From Flavobacterium orientale (GTDB lineage: Bacteria > Bacteroidota > Bacteroidia > Flavobacteriales > Flavobacteriaceae), in the NCBI RefSeq assembly GCF_014638005.1, contig NZ_BMFG01000007.1, forward strand, positions 110,418-174,417: a DNA stretch of 64,000 bases, in the 5' to 3' direction. How positions within the stretch are numbered: the first letter of the stretch is position 1; every line of letters begins with the position of its first letter. Below are positions 35,367 to 45,217 of this stretch, piece by piece. The notes below the pieces were generated by a model that was given only the letters and a program-made list of their open reading frames with translations, had not been told where the DNA came from and ran no database searches. The translations under genes were made by a program, and so were the position numbers.

Positions 35367-36956
35367 ATGAGTTTTACAAACGAAATTAAAAGAAGACGCA
35401 CCTTTGGCATTATCTCCCACCCTGATGCGGGAAAAACAACACTAACCGAAAAATTACTGTTATTCGGTGGTGCCATTCAAGAAGCCGGTGCTGTTAAAAA
35501 CAATAAAATAAAAAAAGGAGCTACTTCCGATTTTATGGAAATTGAACGCCAGAGAGGAATCTCGGTGGCTACTTCCGTATTGGCTTTCAATTACAAAGAC
35601 AAAAAAATCAACATTCTTGATACGCCCGGTCACAAAGACTTCGCAGAAGATACCTTTCGTACACTTACTGCCGTGGATAGTGTCATCGTTGTAATTGACG
35701 TCGCAAAAGGGGTCGAAGAACAAACCGAAAAATTAGTGGAAGTGTGCCGCATGCGAAACATTCCCATGATTGTCTTCATCAACAAATTAGACCGGGAAGG
35801 AAAAGATGCGTTCGATTTAATGGATGAAGTAGAACAAAAACTAAAACTCACCGTAACCCCAATGAGTTTCCCAATCGGAATGGGGTACGACTTCCAAGGC
35901 ATCTACAACATCTGGGAGAAAAACATCAACTTGTTCAGTGGCGACAGCCGTAAAAACATCGAAGACACAATCGCGTTTACCGACATCAACTCCAGCGAAC
36001 TCGAAACGATAATCGGTCAAAAACCGGCTGACAAACTTCGGGAAGAATTGGAATTAATTAGTGAAGTCTACCCGTCATTCAATCGCGAAGACTACCTGGA
36101 AGGACATTTACAACCGGTGTTTTTTGGCTCGGCATTGAATAATTTTGGGGTACGCGAATTGTTGGATTCTTTTATAGAAATCGCTCCTTCTCCTCGACCA
36201 AAACATTCCGATACACGCCTTGTGAAACCGGAAGAAACAAAAATGAGTGGCTTTGTGTTTAAAATTCATGCCAACATGGACCCAAAGCACCGCGACCGTT
36301 TGGCTTTTATAAAAATTGTATCGGGTACCTTCGAAAGAAATAAACCGTACTTACACGTGCGTCAAAACAAGAACTTGAAATTCTCCAGTCCGAATGCCTT
36401 TTTTGCAGAAAAGAAAGAAATTGTAGACATCTCCTACCCGGGCGATATTGTGGGTTTACACGATACCGGAAATTTTAAAATCGGCGATACCTTAACAGAA
36501 GGCGAAAACATGCAGTTCAAAGGCATCCCTAGTTTCTCTCCGGAACATTTCCGTTATATTAATAATGCCGACCCTATGAAGGCGAAGCAATTGGACAAAG
36601 GAATCGACCAGTTAATGGACGAAGGGGTAGCCCAGTTATTCACGTTGGAAATGAACAACCGTAAAGTAATCGGCACTGTGGGGGCACTCCAATATGAAGT
36701 AATCCAATACCGACTCGAACACGAATACGGTGCCAAATGTACCTATGAAAACTTCCCCGTACACAAAGCCTGTTGGGTGAAACCCGATGATGCTAAGAAC
36801 TCCGAATTCTTAGAATTCAAACGCATCAAACAGAAGTTTTTAGCTCACGATAAATACGGTCAACTGGTATTTCTGGCCGATTCGGATTTTACGATTCAAA
36901 TGACGCAAAGTAAATTTCCAAGTGTGAAATTGTTTTTTACGTCAGAATTAGACTAG
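35367..36956 (+). CDS. prfC: Peptide chain release factor 3
   Basis: The GTPase that recycles class I release factors. It has 529 aa, as usual. G1 is 'ISHPDAGKTTLTEKLL', the switch region 'RQRGISVATSV', G3 'DTPGHKDFAED' and G4 'FINKLDREGKDAFD'. The C-terminal part ends with the domain III/IV block 'VQYRLEHEYGA'-like 'QYEVIQYRLEHEYGAKCTY'. The start at 35367 (MSFTNEIKRRRTFG) lies 18 nt past the -7 box; an upstream TTG overlaps the promoter. Codon choice is somewhat more GC-rich than its neighbours. It stands alone. Confidence 0.96.
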   Translation: MSFTNEIKRRRTFGIISHPDAGKTTLTEKLLLFGGAIQEAGAVKNNKIKKGATSDFMEIERQRGISVATSVLAFNYKDKKINILDTPGHKDFAEDTFRTLTAVDSVIVVIDVAKGVEEQTEKLVEVCRMRNIPMIVFINKLDREGKDAFDLMDEVEQKLKLTVTPMSFPIGMGYDFQGIYNIWEKNINLFSGDSRKNIEDTIAFTDINSSELETIIGQKPADKLREELELISEVYPSFNREDYLEGHLQPVFFGSALNNFGVRELLDSFIEIAPSPRPKHSDTRLVKPEETKMSGFVFKIHANMDPKHRDRLAFIKIVSGTFERNKPYLHVRQNKNLKFSSPNAFFAEKKEIVDISYPGDIVGLHDTGNFKIGDTLTEGENMQFKGIPSFSPEHFRYINNADPMKAKQLDKGIDQLMDEGVAQLFTLEMNNRKVIGTVGALQYEVIQYRLEHEYGAKCTYENFPVHKACWVKPDDAKNSEFLEFKRIKQKFLAHDKYGQLVFLADSDFTIQMTQSKFPSVKLFFTSELD

Positions 36957-37152
36957 GGGATAGAAAAAACAGTTAAAGTTTAAAACAGCCCACCTCACCG
37001 TAAAACAAAAAGGTTTTAAAAAAAACAAAAAAGGTGGAGCAGGTATGGAGTGAAATAACAACGCTTAATGAATGAAATTTTGATAAAATAGTTGTTCCTT
37101 TGTTAAGCCCCAAATGAAGTCCTATTTTATAACCTCAACTCGTTCAATACCT

Positions 37153-37899
37153 ATGTTTTTCGAAATTTTTAAAAAGAAACCACTATTAAAAGACCTTATT
37201 CCAAACAACTTCACTGACATTCACTCACACTTATTGTGGGGTTTAGACGATGGTGCTAAGACAGAAACAGAAGCACTTTCACTCATTACTCAAATGAATT
37301 CCTTAGGAATTAAAAATAGTATTACTACACCTCATTTCATATCAAATATTTGGGAAAACTCGAATGACACAATTAAAAACAAAGAAATCGAGCTGCAATC
37401 TAAAGTAGTAAGTTTGAAACTAAACTGCAACATAAAAGCGGCTGCAGAATATTTAATTGATGCCAACTTTGTGGCTAAAATGAATAAAGAACCGTTATTA
37501 ACCTTAAAAGAGGACTATGTTCTGGTTGAATTGTCCTATAGTAACCCCCCAATAAATCTTAAAGAGTGTTTATATCAAATGCAATTGAATGGATATCGAC
37601 CTATTATGGCTCATCCGGAACGCTACCTTTATTATGCAAATCGAATTTCAGAATTCAAACACTTGAAACATATTGGTTGTTTATTTCAACTTAATCTTTT
37701 GTCAACTACCGGTTATTACGGTAAAGAAGTGTTGCAACTGGCAGACGAATTACTTTCCAATAATTTGATTGATTTTGTGGGCTCTGATATCCACAATCAA
37801 AACCATTTGGACTACTTTAAAAATAAAGTACTTATAAAAAAAATAGCCCCTTTACAAGAGGCTATTGATAGAAATTCGTTTTTTAATTTTACTTTGTAA
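37153..37899 (+). CDS. CpsB/YwqE-type tyrosine-protein phosphatase (PHP domain)
   Basis: A metal-dependent PHP-fold phosphatase of 248 aa that dephosphorylates the tyrosine kinase of capsule/exopolysaccharide systems. Metal-site motifs are 'FTDIHSHLLWGLDDGAKTETEAL' at the N terminus, 'TPHFISNIWEN', 'MAHPERYLYY' and 'FVGSDIHNQNH'. The start at 37153 (MFFEIFKKKPLLKDLIP) fits the family better than the ATG at 37114. Its 3' end overlaps the convergent Wzc-like kinase gene, its likely substrate, by 11 bp. Confidence 0.92.
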   Translation: MFFEIFKKKPLLKDLIPNNFTDIHSHLLWGLDDGAKTETEALSLITQMNSLGIKNSITTPHFISNIWENSNDTIKNKEIELQSKVVSLKLNCNIKAAAEYLIDANFVAKMNKEPLLTLKEDYVLVELSYSNPPINLKECLYQMQLNGYRPIMAHPERYLYYANRISEFKHLKHIGCLFQLNLLSTTGYYGKEVLQLADELLSNNLIDFVGSDIHNQNHLDYFKNKVLIKKIAPLQEAIDRNSFFNFTL

Positions 37900-40246
37900 A
37901 AAGTCGTTTAAACCACGATTTTTGTTCTTCTTCAACACCATAACCATAGCCTCCATATCCATAGCCATACCCGTAAGACCTTATGGGGTCAGTGCCATTC
38001 AACAACACGGCCATGTTGGGTAACTTTTCTTGTTTACTCATTGACTTAGGCACATCTAAAGAATATTTTTTAAGATAATTGGCACGTATTATATACAATA
38101 CCACATCAGCATATTTACTTATTAATAAGGTATCGGTAACCAAACTCACGGGTGCCGTATCCACAATAATATAGTCATACTGTTCCTTTAATGTGTCAAA
38201 CAAAGTGGTAATCTTTTTGCTGTTTAACAGTTCTGCCGGATTGGGTGGTATTATCCCTGATGGCATGACCCAAAAATCAGCATAACCCTCTTGTTTGTAT
38301 TGAATCGCTTCTAGGGTTATTTTTTCGCTAGACAAATAATTACTTACCCCTGTGGTATTAGTTAATTTTATATACTGTTCTATTTTTGGATGTCGTAAAT
38401 CCATTCCAACTAACACTACTTTTTTACCATAAGAAGCTAACGTACTAGCAAGATTCACTGATATAAATGTCTTTCCTTCTTTGGGGATGGTAGAAGTTAC
38501 AAAAATGGTTTTGGCTCGCTTTTCTTGCACGTGTGCCAGCATGAATTCTAAGTTGGTAAGCACAATTCGAAAGGATTCTGCAATACCGGAACGACTTTCG
38601 GAGGTGATAACTGCGTTTTCCTCTTCACTGGTAGGAATATCGCCCAAATACGGAATGCTCAACGCTTTCTCTACATCATGACGGGTATGAATTTTGGTGT
38701 CAAATAAATTAATAATGTAGAGAATTCCAATGGGTATTAACAATCCCAAAACCAATGCTATCAAGTAGATTTTTTGAGATTGCGGCGACACTTTCCCAAC
38801 CCGGTAAGGGGAATCTAATATTTTTGCTTTTGGAGAGGTTACCGCTAAAGAAATGGCCGTTTCCTCCTGCTTTTGACGCAGGTATAGATATAGTGCTTCT
38901 TTAATGTTTTGTTGCCTGTCGATCGAACGGTACTTTCTGTCTAAAGTGGGTACTTCGGATACTTTCGAATTGTATTTTTGACCTTGCTTCGCTAATTCAG
39001 CACGCGTAATTTGCAGCGTACTTTTAAGATTCTGCAAGCTCTCGGTGATGATGTTTTTAAGCCCCTCTAATTGTTGATTATAATTTACAATAGAGGGATG
39101 AGTAGCACTAGTGGATTGCAACAATTTTTTTCGCTCTAATACCAGTTGATTGTACACTTGGATATCGCTACTGCCTGAACTTTCAGAAGGGATAATATTA
39201 GTAGGCAACGTCTCTTCGTATGTATTCTTCTTTAAAGCTGCCTGCATAAAATCGACGACACGAATGTCTTTTTCATTCTCAACTATGGCTTTCTCATAAG
39301 ACGAAGAGGTCTCTAAATTCAATCCCGCATCGGATATTAGATCGGTTAAACGATTGTCTTTTTTAAAAGTCTCCGCACTTTTCTCCACTACGGTTAACTC
39401 TTCCGTTATAATATCCAACCGCTCGTTGATAAATTCCTGAGTATTTTTAGCTACCAGGTTTTTATCGGCTAAAGCATCTTCATTGAACTGAACTACTAAA
39501 GCATTTAAAAAATCACTGCCTTTTTCAGGTAGTGGATCCACTAAAGTTAATTGAAGAATATTGGTGTTCTTTCCCAAATTATCAACTTGCAAACGATTCT
39601 TAAACGAATTAGCAACAGCAGTAATCGTCTTAAAACGTATCAAAATAGAGCCTTCATTAGTGCTCTTTTTATTATTTTTAATAATTTGAATCGGTCCTAG
39701 GGTGGTTGGAATAGTGTCGGTATAACGATAGGTTTTTGCCTTGTCATTGGCAACATCCAGCAATTCAAAGCTATCTTTGTCTAAAGGTTTGTAATAAAAC
39801 GAAGTGTCCTTTTGTTTGTAGTTAGAAGCTGCGTCTGTAAAATATACCTCAATAGGAGATTTAGCATAAAGTTCCGGACTTAAAATTCTACCTTCAGTAT
39901 AATAGGTGACCTGTAATTGTAACTGGCGTACCACATTCTGAGAAAGTGTTCTTGATTTTAAGATCTCAATTTCGTTTTCTAAATTGCTTTTCTTTGCTCC
40001 TAAGATAAATAAGTCATTAAATGCATCCATTTCCGTAATGCCACCTTTTTTATCGTCCTTTATCAATATGGTTGTTGTAGTACCATATTGAGGTACTTCA
40101 TATCGCAAATAAATATAAGCTATTGACAAGGAAAGCAACACACCGGCTACTATCCATTTCCAATGAATCAAATACTTATGTAGTTGTTCATTTAAATTGA
40201 CACTAACGTCGGAAGTTTCTTCAGGTGGCTGTGGTAACTGCTGCAT
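37889..40246 (-). CDS. Wzc-type polysaccharide co-polymerase / tyrosine autokinase
   Basis: An inner-membrane PCP-2a protein of 785 aa controlling chain length and export. A transmembrane helix near 30-50 is followed by a Wzz domain, a long coiled-coil periplasmic part, a second helix near 490-515, and the cytoplasmic BY-kinase. That domain has Walker A STIPKEGKT at 585-593 and Walker A' 'VVLVGMDLRHP' near 610. The C-terminal tail has six tyrosines alternating with glycine (about 758-769), the usual autophosphorylation cluster. It is 3 nt after the export lipoprotein gene. Confidence 0.95.
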   Translation of the reverse strand: MQQLPQPPEETSDVSVNLNEQLHKYLIHWKWIVAGVLLSLSIAYIYLRYEVPQYGTTTTILIKDDKKGGITEMDAFNDLFILGAKKSNLENEIEILKSRTLSQNVVRQLQLQVTYYTEGRILSPELYAKSPIEVYFTDAASNYKQKDTSFYYKPLDKDSFELLDVANDKAKTYRYTDTIPTTLGPIQIIKNNKKSTNEGSILIRFKTITAVANSFKNRLQVDNLGKNTNILQLTLVDPLPEKGSDFLNALVVQFNEDALADKNLVAKNTQEFINERLDIITEELTVVEKSAETFKKDNRLTDLISDAGLNLETSSSYEKAIVENEKDIRVVDFMQAALKKNTYEETLPTNIIPSESSGSSDIQVYNQLVLERKKLLQSTSATHPSIVNYNQQLEGLKNIITESLQNLKSTLQITRAELAKQGQKYNSKVSEVPTLDRKYRSIDRQQNIKEALYLYLRQKQEETAISLAVTSPKAKILDSPYRVGKVSPQSQKIYLIALVLGLLIPIGILYIINLFDTKIHTRHDVEKALSIPYLGDIPTSEEENAVITSESRSGIAESFRIVLTNLEFMLAHVQEKRAKTIFVTSTIPKEGKTFISVNLASTLASYGKKVVLVGMDLRHPKIEQYIKLTNTTGVSNYLSSEKITLEAIQYKQEGYADFWVMPSGIIPPNPAELLNSKKITTLFDTLKEQYDYIIVDTAPVSLVTDTLLISKYADVVLYIIRANYLKKYSLDVPKSMSKQEKLPNMAVLLNGTDPIRSYGYGYGYGGYGYGVEEEQKSWFKRLFTK

Positions 40247-40249
40247 AAC

Positions 40250-41020
40250 TTATTTGGTTAACAATAATATGGTGGTTATAGCAAATCCTAAAATGGAAAT
40301 CCCGGCTAATATATTAGGCCCAATGGCTGTAGAGTTTATTCTTCTTTTGTTTGGCTCTACATAGACGACATCATTTTGAGAGAGGTAATAATAAGGAGAA
40401 TTGATGATATCTGCACTAGTTAAGTCTAAACGTACTGCTGTTTTTACTCCTTCTTCTTCGCGTAAAACTAAAACATTTTCACGTTTACCAAATAATGTTA
40501 AATCGCCTGCCATGGCAACAGCTTCTAATATTGTGGTACGGTCGCTTAAAAGCGTGTAGGTACCCGGTCTATTTACCTCACCTAACACTGCCAATTTATA
40601 ATTCATAAAACGAATATTGAGCACCGGATCTTTCATATAGACTACCAGTTTCTCCTTAAGCAGTTCACTTAACTGGGCCTTGGTTAAACCGGCTATTTTT
40701 ACCGACCCTAAAACAGGAAAATCAACGGTACCCAGATTGGAAACCAAATAGGTCTGTCGTTGTACTTGTAATCCTTGACCTCCTCCACCTCCGATAGTAA
40801 CATCTCCGGAATTTAGATTAAACGGCTCTGCTGCCTTGGGATCCGCAGCACTTATTGCAATATACAACATATCATCTACCTTTATTTTGGGTTCATAGTC
40901 AATAGCCCCATTAAGGGTTGCGGTATCAATATCCGGAAAATAGACTACTGATTTTTTAGAAACACATGACGTCATCACTCCCAAAATAAATAGTAATAGT
41001 AGGCTTTTAGAATTTCTCAT
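40250..41020 (-). CDS. Wza-type polysaccharide export lipoprotein
   Basis: An outer-membrane polysaccharide export protein of 256 aa. Its signal ends in a lipobox 'GVMTSCVSKK' (Cys 19). The Poly_export domain reads 'IKVDDMLYIAISAADPKAAEPFN', and SLBB-like segments follow ('YKLAVLGEVNRPGTYTLLSDRTTILEAVAMAGDL'). A C-terminal hydrophobic helix (about 230-253) would span the outer membrane. It is operonic with the Wzc-like gene. Confidence 0.94.
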   Translation of the reverse strand: MRNSKSLLLLFILGVMTSCVSKKSVVYFPDIDTATLNGAIDYEPKIKVDDMLYIAISAADPKAAEPFNLNSGDVTIGGGGGQGLQVQRQTYLVSNLGTVDFPVLGSVKIAGLTKAQLSELLKEKLVVYMKDPVLNIRFMNYKLAVLGEVNRPGTYTLLSDRTTILEAVAMAGDLTLFGKRENVLVLREEEGVKTAVRLDLTSADIINSPYYYLSQNDVVYVEPNKRRINSTAIGPNILAGISILGFAITTILLLTK

Positions 41021-41081
41021 AAACGTTAAAAATCATATTTTAGTTGTAAAAGTGGCAAATATAAGTATTAATTCAAGCGAA

Positions 41082-43091
41082 TTACAAATCAAGTTTCTGA
41101 TAGTGAGAATTATTACTTTTGAATTCCGGTACAATTTGTTTCATATGCGATACAATATTGTTATAGTTTTCGGTGTGAGCCAATTGAATTAAATCATCTA
41201 TTTCTTTGGAAAGCTGTTTAAAATCTTCAAAGGTTTCTTTCGCTACTAATATCTTTTCATGATGGGTTGGCAATGTCAAAGAACTGTTATTCAGCAATTC
41301 TTCAAACAGCTTCTCTCCGGGACGTAATCCCGTAACTACAATGGGTATCTCTTTCTCTGGCTCAAATCCTGCCATACGAATCATTTTCTTAGCTAAGTCA
41401 ATTATTTTTACGGGTTTTCCCATATCAAATAAATAGATCTCTCCGCCATTACCCATTGCCCCGGCTTCCAACACCAATTGACAGGCTTCGGGTATGGTCA
41501 TAAAATAACGAATAATATCAGGATGTGTTATGGTTACAGGACCCCCCGCCTCAATTTGCTTTGAGAACAAGGGTACTACTGAACCATTAGACCCCAATAC
41601 ATTACCGAAACGGGTGGTGATAAATTTGGTAGTTTCTGTGTCTATAATATCTTTTTGTCCCAAGTATAAAGACTGTACATATTTCTCCGCAATTCGTTTG
41701 GAGGCTCCCATCACATTGCTGGGATTAACCGCTTTATCGGTGGACACCATAACGAATTTTTCTACATTGTATCGGTAGGACAAATCGGCTACATTCTTTG
41801 TACCCATGACATTCACTAAAACGGCTTGGTCCGGATTTTGTTCCATTAAAGGTACATGTTTATAGGCGGCGGCATGGTATACTTTATTCGGTTTGTATTT
41901 TTCAAAAACTTTCTCCATGGCCGCAAAATTTCTCACGTCTTGAATCACAGCATGCAAGGTAACAGTAGGATTGTAATGTTCCAGTTCCAAAAATAAATTA
42001 TGCAATGGCGTTTCAGCTTGGTCTAGTAAAATTAATTCCGACGGGTTAAAATCCAGCAATTGTCGGGCAATTTCACTTCCTATGGAACCCGCTGCACCTG
42101 TAACCATTACCCTTTTGCCTTTCAATTGTTGTTCTACTTTCGTTTTATCCAAAACAATGGGTTTGCGTTCCAGCAAATCCTCAATTTTGATGGACTGTAC
42201 TTTGCGGGAGATTTCTTTCTTGTTTTCCCAATCGGAAATTATCGGTACTGTAAAAACTTTGTAACCGTTTTCCAAACAATCATCTACAATGATTCTTTTT
42301 TCTTCAACGGTTAAATTATTATCCGCAAGAATTAATGCTTGAGCTCTGTGCATTCGGAGTATCACCGGAACCCTTTTGTTTTTTTGAATAAGGGGTAAAT
42401 CCAAAATCGTTTTAGAACTCACTTTATTGTCTTGACTGATAAATCCCAATAACTTGAACCTACTCGGCACCTCTAACTTTAAAGCATTAGCAACTGCAAT
42501 CGCATTGGCGTCTGTTCCATAAATTAGTGCCGGCATTAAACGTTCCTTATTTTTAACACTTAAGTAGCGTTCAAAAACCGATTTTACTAAAATGCGGAAG
42601 AGAAACAATAAGGAGAAATTCAAGATGAAGTTAAAGAACAGCCCCGGTACTAAAAAGATTTTATTACCAAAAATAAAATAACTACTATAATTGATTACTA
42701 ATAACGAAATAAACGCAGAGAATGTGGAAAGAAAAAGTTTTATGCCGTCAATAAAAGTAGAATGTCTGATAATACCCGCATAGGTTTTGAAAATGGAAAA
42801 AAAGAAAATATTTACAATAATCATTAAAAAGTTACGCATTTCCCAACTTAAAGTAGTATAAAACTTCATCGTTAAATTGGACAAAAACAAATAGGTAATT
42901 AATGCGGAAAGAACAAGTATCAATACATCGATCAACAAGACAATCCATCGAGGTAAATAACCCATATTTACCAACTTAAATCCGGGATTTAAATCGGCAA
43001 AAAAGGTTTGAATTTCTTGTTTGTAATATTTTGAATGACTCTTTTTCAATGGCTTTAGCTTGTGTTTCACTTTTATTTTTTTCTTACTCAA
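41082..43091 (-). CDS. Membrane-bound nucleotide-sugar 4,6-dehydratase (PglF/WbpM/CapD type)
   Basis: Converts UDP-GlcNAc to a 4-keto-6-deoxy sugar, the first step to bacillosamine-like sugars. Of 669 aa, the N-terminal third has four or five transmembrane helices (48-170). A CoA-binding-like domain follows, then the SDR domain with NAD loop TGAAGSIGSE at 331-340 and the dehydratase signature 'MVSTDKAVNPSNVMGASKRIAEKYV', where Met replaces the usual catalytic Tyr as in PglF. The upstream aminotransferase gene overlaps it by 8 bp. Confidence 0.94.
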   Translation of the reverse strand: MSKKKIKVKHKLKPLKKSHSKYYKQEIQTFFADLNPGFKLVNMGYLPRWIVLLIDVLILVLSALITYLFLSNLTMKFYTTLSWEMRNFLMIIVNIFFFSIFKTYAGIIRHSTFIDGIKLFLSTFSAFISLLVINYSSYFIFGNKIFLVPGLFFNFILNFSLLFLFRILVKSVFERYLSVKNKERLMPALIYGTDANAIAVANALKLEVPSRFKLLGFISQDNKVSSKTILDLPLIQKNKRVPVILRMHRAQALILADNNLTVEEKRIIVDDCLENGYKVFTVPIISDWENKKEISRKVQSIKIEDLLERKPIVLDKTKVEQQLKGKRVMVTGAAGSIGSEIARQLLDFNPSELILLDQAETPLHNLFLELEHYNPTVTLHAVIQDVRNFAAMEKVFEKYKPNKVYHAAAYKHVPLMEQNPDQAVLVNVMGTKNVADLSYRYNVEKFVMVSTDKAVNPSNVMGASKRIAEKYVQSLYLGQKDIIDTETTKFITTRFGNVLGSNGSVVPLFSKQIEAGGPVTITHPDIIRYFMTIPEACQLVLEAGAMGNGGEIYLFDMGKPVKIIDLAKKMIRMAGFEPEKEIPIVVTGLRPGEKLFEELLNNSSLTLPTHHEKILVAKETFEDFKQLSKEIDDLIQLAHTENYNNIVSHMKQIVPEFKSNNSHYQKLDL

Positions 43092-44226
43092 AATAAGAAC
43101 GGATGGATGTTGCTATTCGTTGGCGATCGGAATCGTTGAGATTGGACCCGGAAGGTAAACACAAACCGGTTGCAAACAAGTGTTCTGCTACGTCCTTTCC
43201 ATAATAAGGACAATCGGAAAAGACAGGTTGCAGGTGCATGGGCTTCCACAAAGGACGACTTTCTATGTTTTCTTTTTCTAAAGCCAAACGCAGTCCCTCT
43301 GCACTAGTCCCTTTGGGTGCCAATTCCGGATGTATCCGAATAGTGGTTAACCAATAGTTGGAATAGTAAGCTGTTGTGGGCTCTGTCAGAAACGTAACAA
43401 AATCGTAAGGTTGCAACAGCTCTTTATAAAACGAATTCATGTTCCGTCGATTGGCCACATGGTCAGCTAATACTTCCATTTGACCCCTTCCTATTCCGGC
43501 ACAAATATTACTCAAACGATAATTGTAGCCAATTTCACTGTGTTGGTAATGTGTGGCAGCATCTCTGGCTTGTGTAGCTAAAAAAACGGCCTTATTTTTT
43601 AAATCTTCAGTGGGTGTTACTAAAGCTCCGCCGCCTGAAGTGGTGATGATTTTATTTCCGTTAAAAGATAAAACCCCCAAATTACCGAAGGTGCCACAAC
43701 TTTTTCCCTTGTAAGTACTGCCCAGTGCCTCGGCACTGTCTTCAAGAATTGGAATAGCGTACTTTTGGGCAACTGCAGAAATAGCTTCCACATTATAAGG
43801 CATCCCATACAAATGCACCGCAATAATGGCTTTTGGTTTTTTTCCTTTTGCCAATCGGTCTATTATGGCTTCTTCTAAGGCAATGGGACACAAATTCCAA
43901 GTAGTCATTTCACTGTCTATAAAAATTGGAGTAGCTCCTAAATAGACAATGGGATTGGCGGAAGCTGAAAAAGTCATACTCTGACAAAGCACCTCATCCC
44001 CCGCTTGTACACCCAATAAAATAAGACCCAAGTGTAAAGCAGCCGTACCCGAACTCAACGCCGCTACATGAACGTCATCACCCAAATAACTTTCAATTGC
44101 TTGTTCAAAACCGGTCACGTTCGGACCCAGAGGAGCTACCCAATTGGTAGCGAAAGCTTCATTTACGTAACTCAATTCTGTTCCACCCATATGCGGCGAG
44201 GAAAGCCATATTTTATCGTTGGTCAT
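43084..44226 (-). CDS. DegT/DnrJ/EryC1/StrS sugar aminotransferase (PglE-like)
   Basis: A PLP enzyme of 380 aa that aminates the 4-keto sugar made by the dehydratase. The PLP Lys is in 'SFNGNKIITTSGGGAL'. Other family blocks are 'ALSSGTAALHLGLILLGVQAGDEV', 'EDSAEALGSTYKGKSCGTFG' and 'EIGYNYRLSNICAGIGRGQ'. It overlaps the dehydratase gene by 8 bp. A repeat-rich block of 2.5 kb separates it from the sugar transferase and acetyltransferase genes that usually complete this module. Confidence 0.93.
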   Translation of the reverse strand: MTNDKIWLSSPHMGGTELSYVNEAFATNWVAPLGPNVTGFEQAIESYLGDDVHVAALSSGTAALHLGLILLGVQAGDEVLCQSMTFSASANPIVYLGATPIFIDSEMTTWNLCPIALEEAIIDRLAKGKKPKAIIAVHLYGMPYNVEAISAVAQKYAIPILEDSAEALGSTYKGKSCGTFGNLGVLSFNGNKIITTSGGGALVTPTEDLKNKAVFLATQARDAATHYQHSEIGYNYRLSNICAGIGRGQMEVLADHVANRRNMNSFYKELLQPYDFVTFLTEPTTAYYSNYWLTTIRIHPELAPKGTSAEGLRLALEKENIESRPLWKPMHLQPVFSDCPYYGKDVAEHLFATGLCLPSGSNLNDSDRQRIATSIRSYFE

Positions 44227-44254
44227 TGGAAGAAGTCAATTCAATTAATCCGAA

Positions 44255-44262
44255 CAAAGATA
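44255..44262 (-). promoter_or_regulatory. -7 box upstream of the aminotransferase gene
   Basis: The minus strand reads TATCTTTG (TAnnTTTG), 29 nt before the start codon. The -33 element is not evident. It would let the genes from 44226 to 37889 be transcribed independently of the upstream cluster. Confidence 0.45.
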
Positions 44263-45217
44263 TAGTATTTTTTTATTTACGTTAACATTTGTAGGATTAA
44301 AATAAGGAGATGTAGTTGGAGTTGGAAAAGTTGTTTTAAAGGCCCAAAACACTGAGAGATCTTCTATAAAAGCACTTCTTTTGTTTTTTTCTTTCCCCAA
44401 CCCGCCAAGGCGGGAGGAAAAAAACCGTGCTCCTAATAAAGAATGTGCTTTCTCACAATCAACCCTGATTTTGCCTCCCTTTAGGAATAGGCCTGCCTAC
44501 CGCTAGGTCAATGTCATTAAGTTAAGGATTTTGTAATTTGAAAAAGTCACACAAAGCGAATCACCCCCAGTTTGTCATCCTGACGAAGGAAGGATCCCAT
44601 AATCCAAGTCACACAAAGCTTATCCCCAGCTCGTGCAAGCACAATATCATTGAGTTAAGGATTTTGTAATTAGAAAAAGAAAGAAGGTCTTGAGAAGGAT
44701 ACGCTAAACCTAAATTTTAATACGTTTTTTTGCGACTTTGCTCTCGATAATTATCGGATTGCGAGAAAAAAAATAAGCTTAACTTAATGACATTGACCGC
44801 TAGGTAGGGCAAAACAAAATCAGGAAACATACTTTGTTTTTTTCTTTCCCCGACCCGCCAAGGCGGGAGGAAAAAAACCGTGCTCCTAATAAAGAATGTG
44901 CTTTCTCACAATCACCCCTGATTTTGCCTTCCGCCTCGGCGGATCGGGCCTGCCTACCGCTAGGTAGGGCAAAACAAAATCAGCACAAAAAAAAATAATT
45001 CCCCATTTCAAAAAAAATTCTCAATTTCACAAAATCAAACAAAACACCTCAAAATGATGTAAAACAATTCAAAATGAGTAACAACAAAACACCAAAACGA
45101 AACAAATAATAGCAAATAAAATGAACTAAAAATTCAACATAAACGATTGCAAATCAAATAATTATAACTTAAATTGCACGCCTAATAAAAATACAAATCC
45201 CTTAACCTCAAAAAAAA
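44263..45217. repeat. Composite repeat region, left part of the block splitting the sugar module
   Basis: No gene. A 130-bp unit occurs twice as a direct repeat (44381-44508 and 44833-44965); it includes CCCGCCAAGGCGGG, 'CCGTGCTCCTAATAAAGAAT' and 'CCTGCCTACCGCTAGG'. A 21-bp perfect inverted repeat lies at 44506-44526 and 44778-44798. 'GTTAAGGATTTTGTAATT' occurs twice, as does 'GTCACACAAAGC'. A TGTCATCCTGACGAAGGAAG phrase lies near 44574. TCCGCCTCGGCGGA is at 44930-44943. The last 200 bp are very G-poor on this strand. Confidence 0.85.

Noticed and set aside
44263..45217. An insertion sequence or transposon in the repeat region
   Set aside because: There are inverted and direct repeats, but no transposase fragment in any frame and no target duplication that I could identify.
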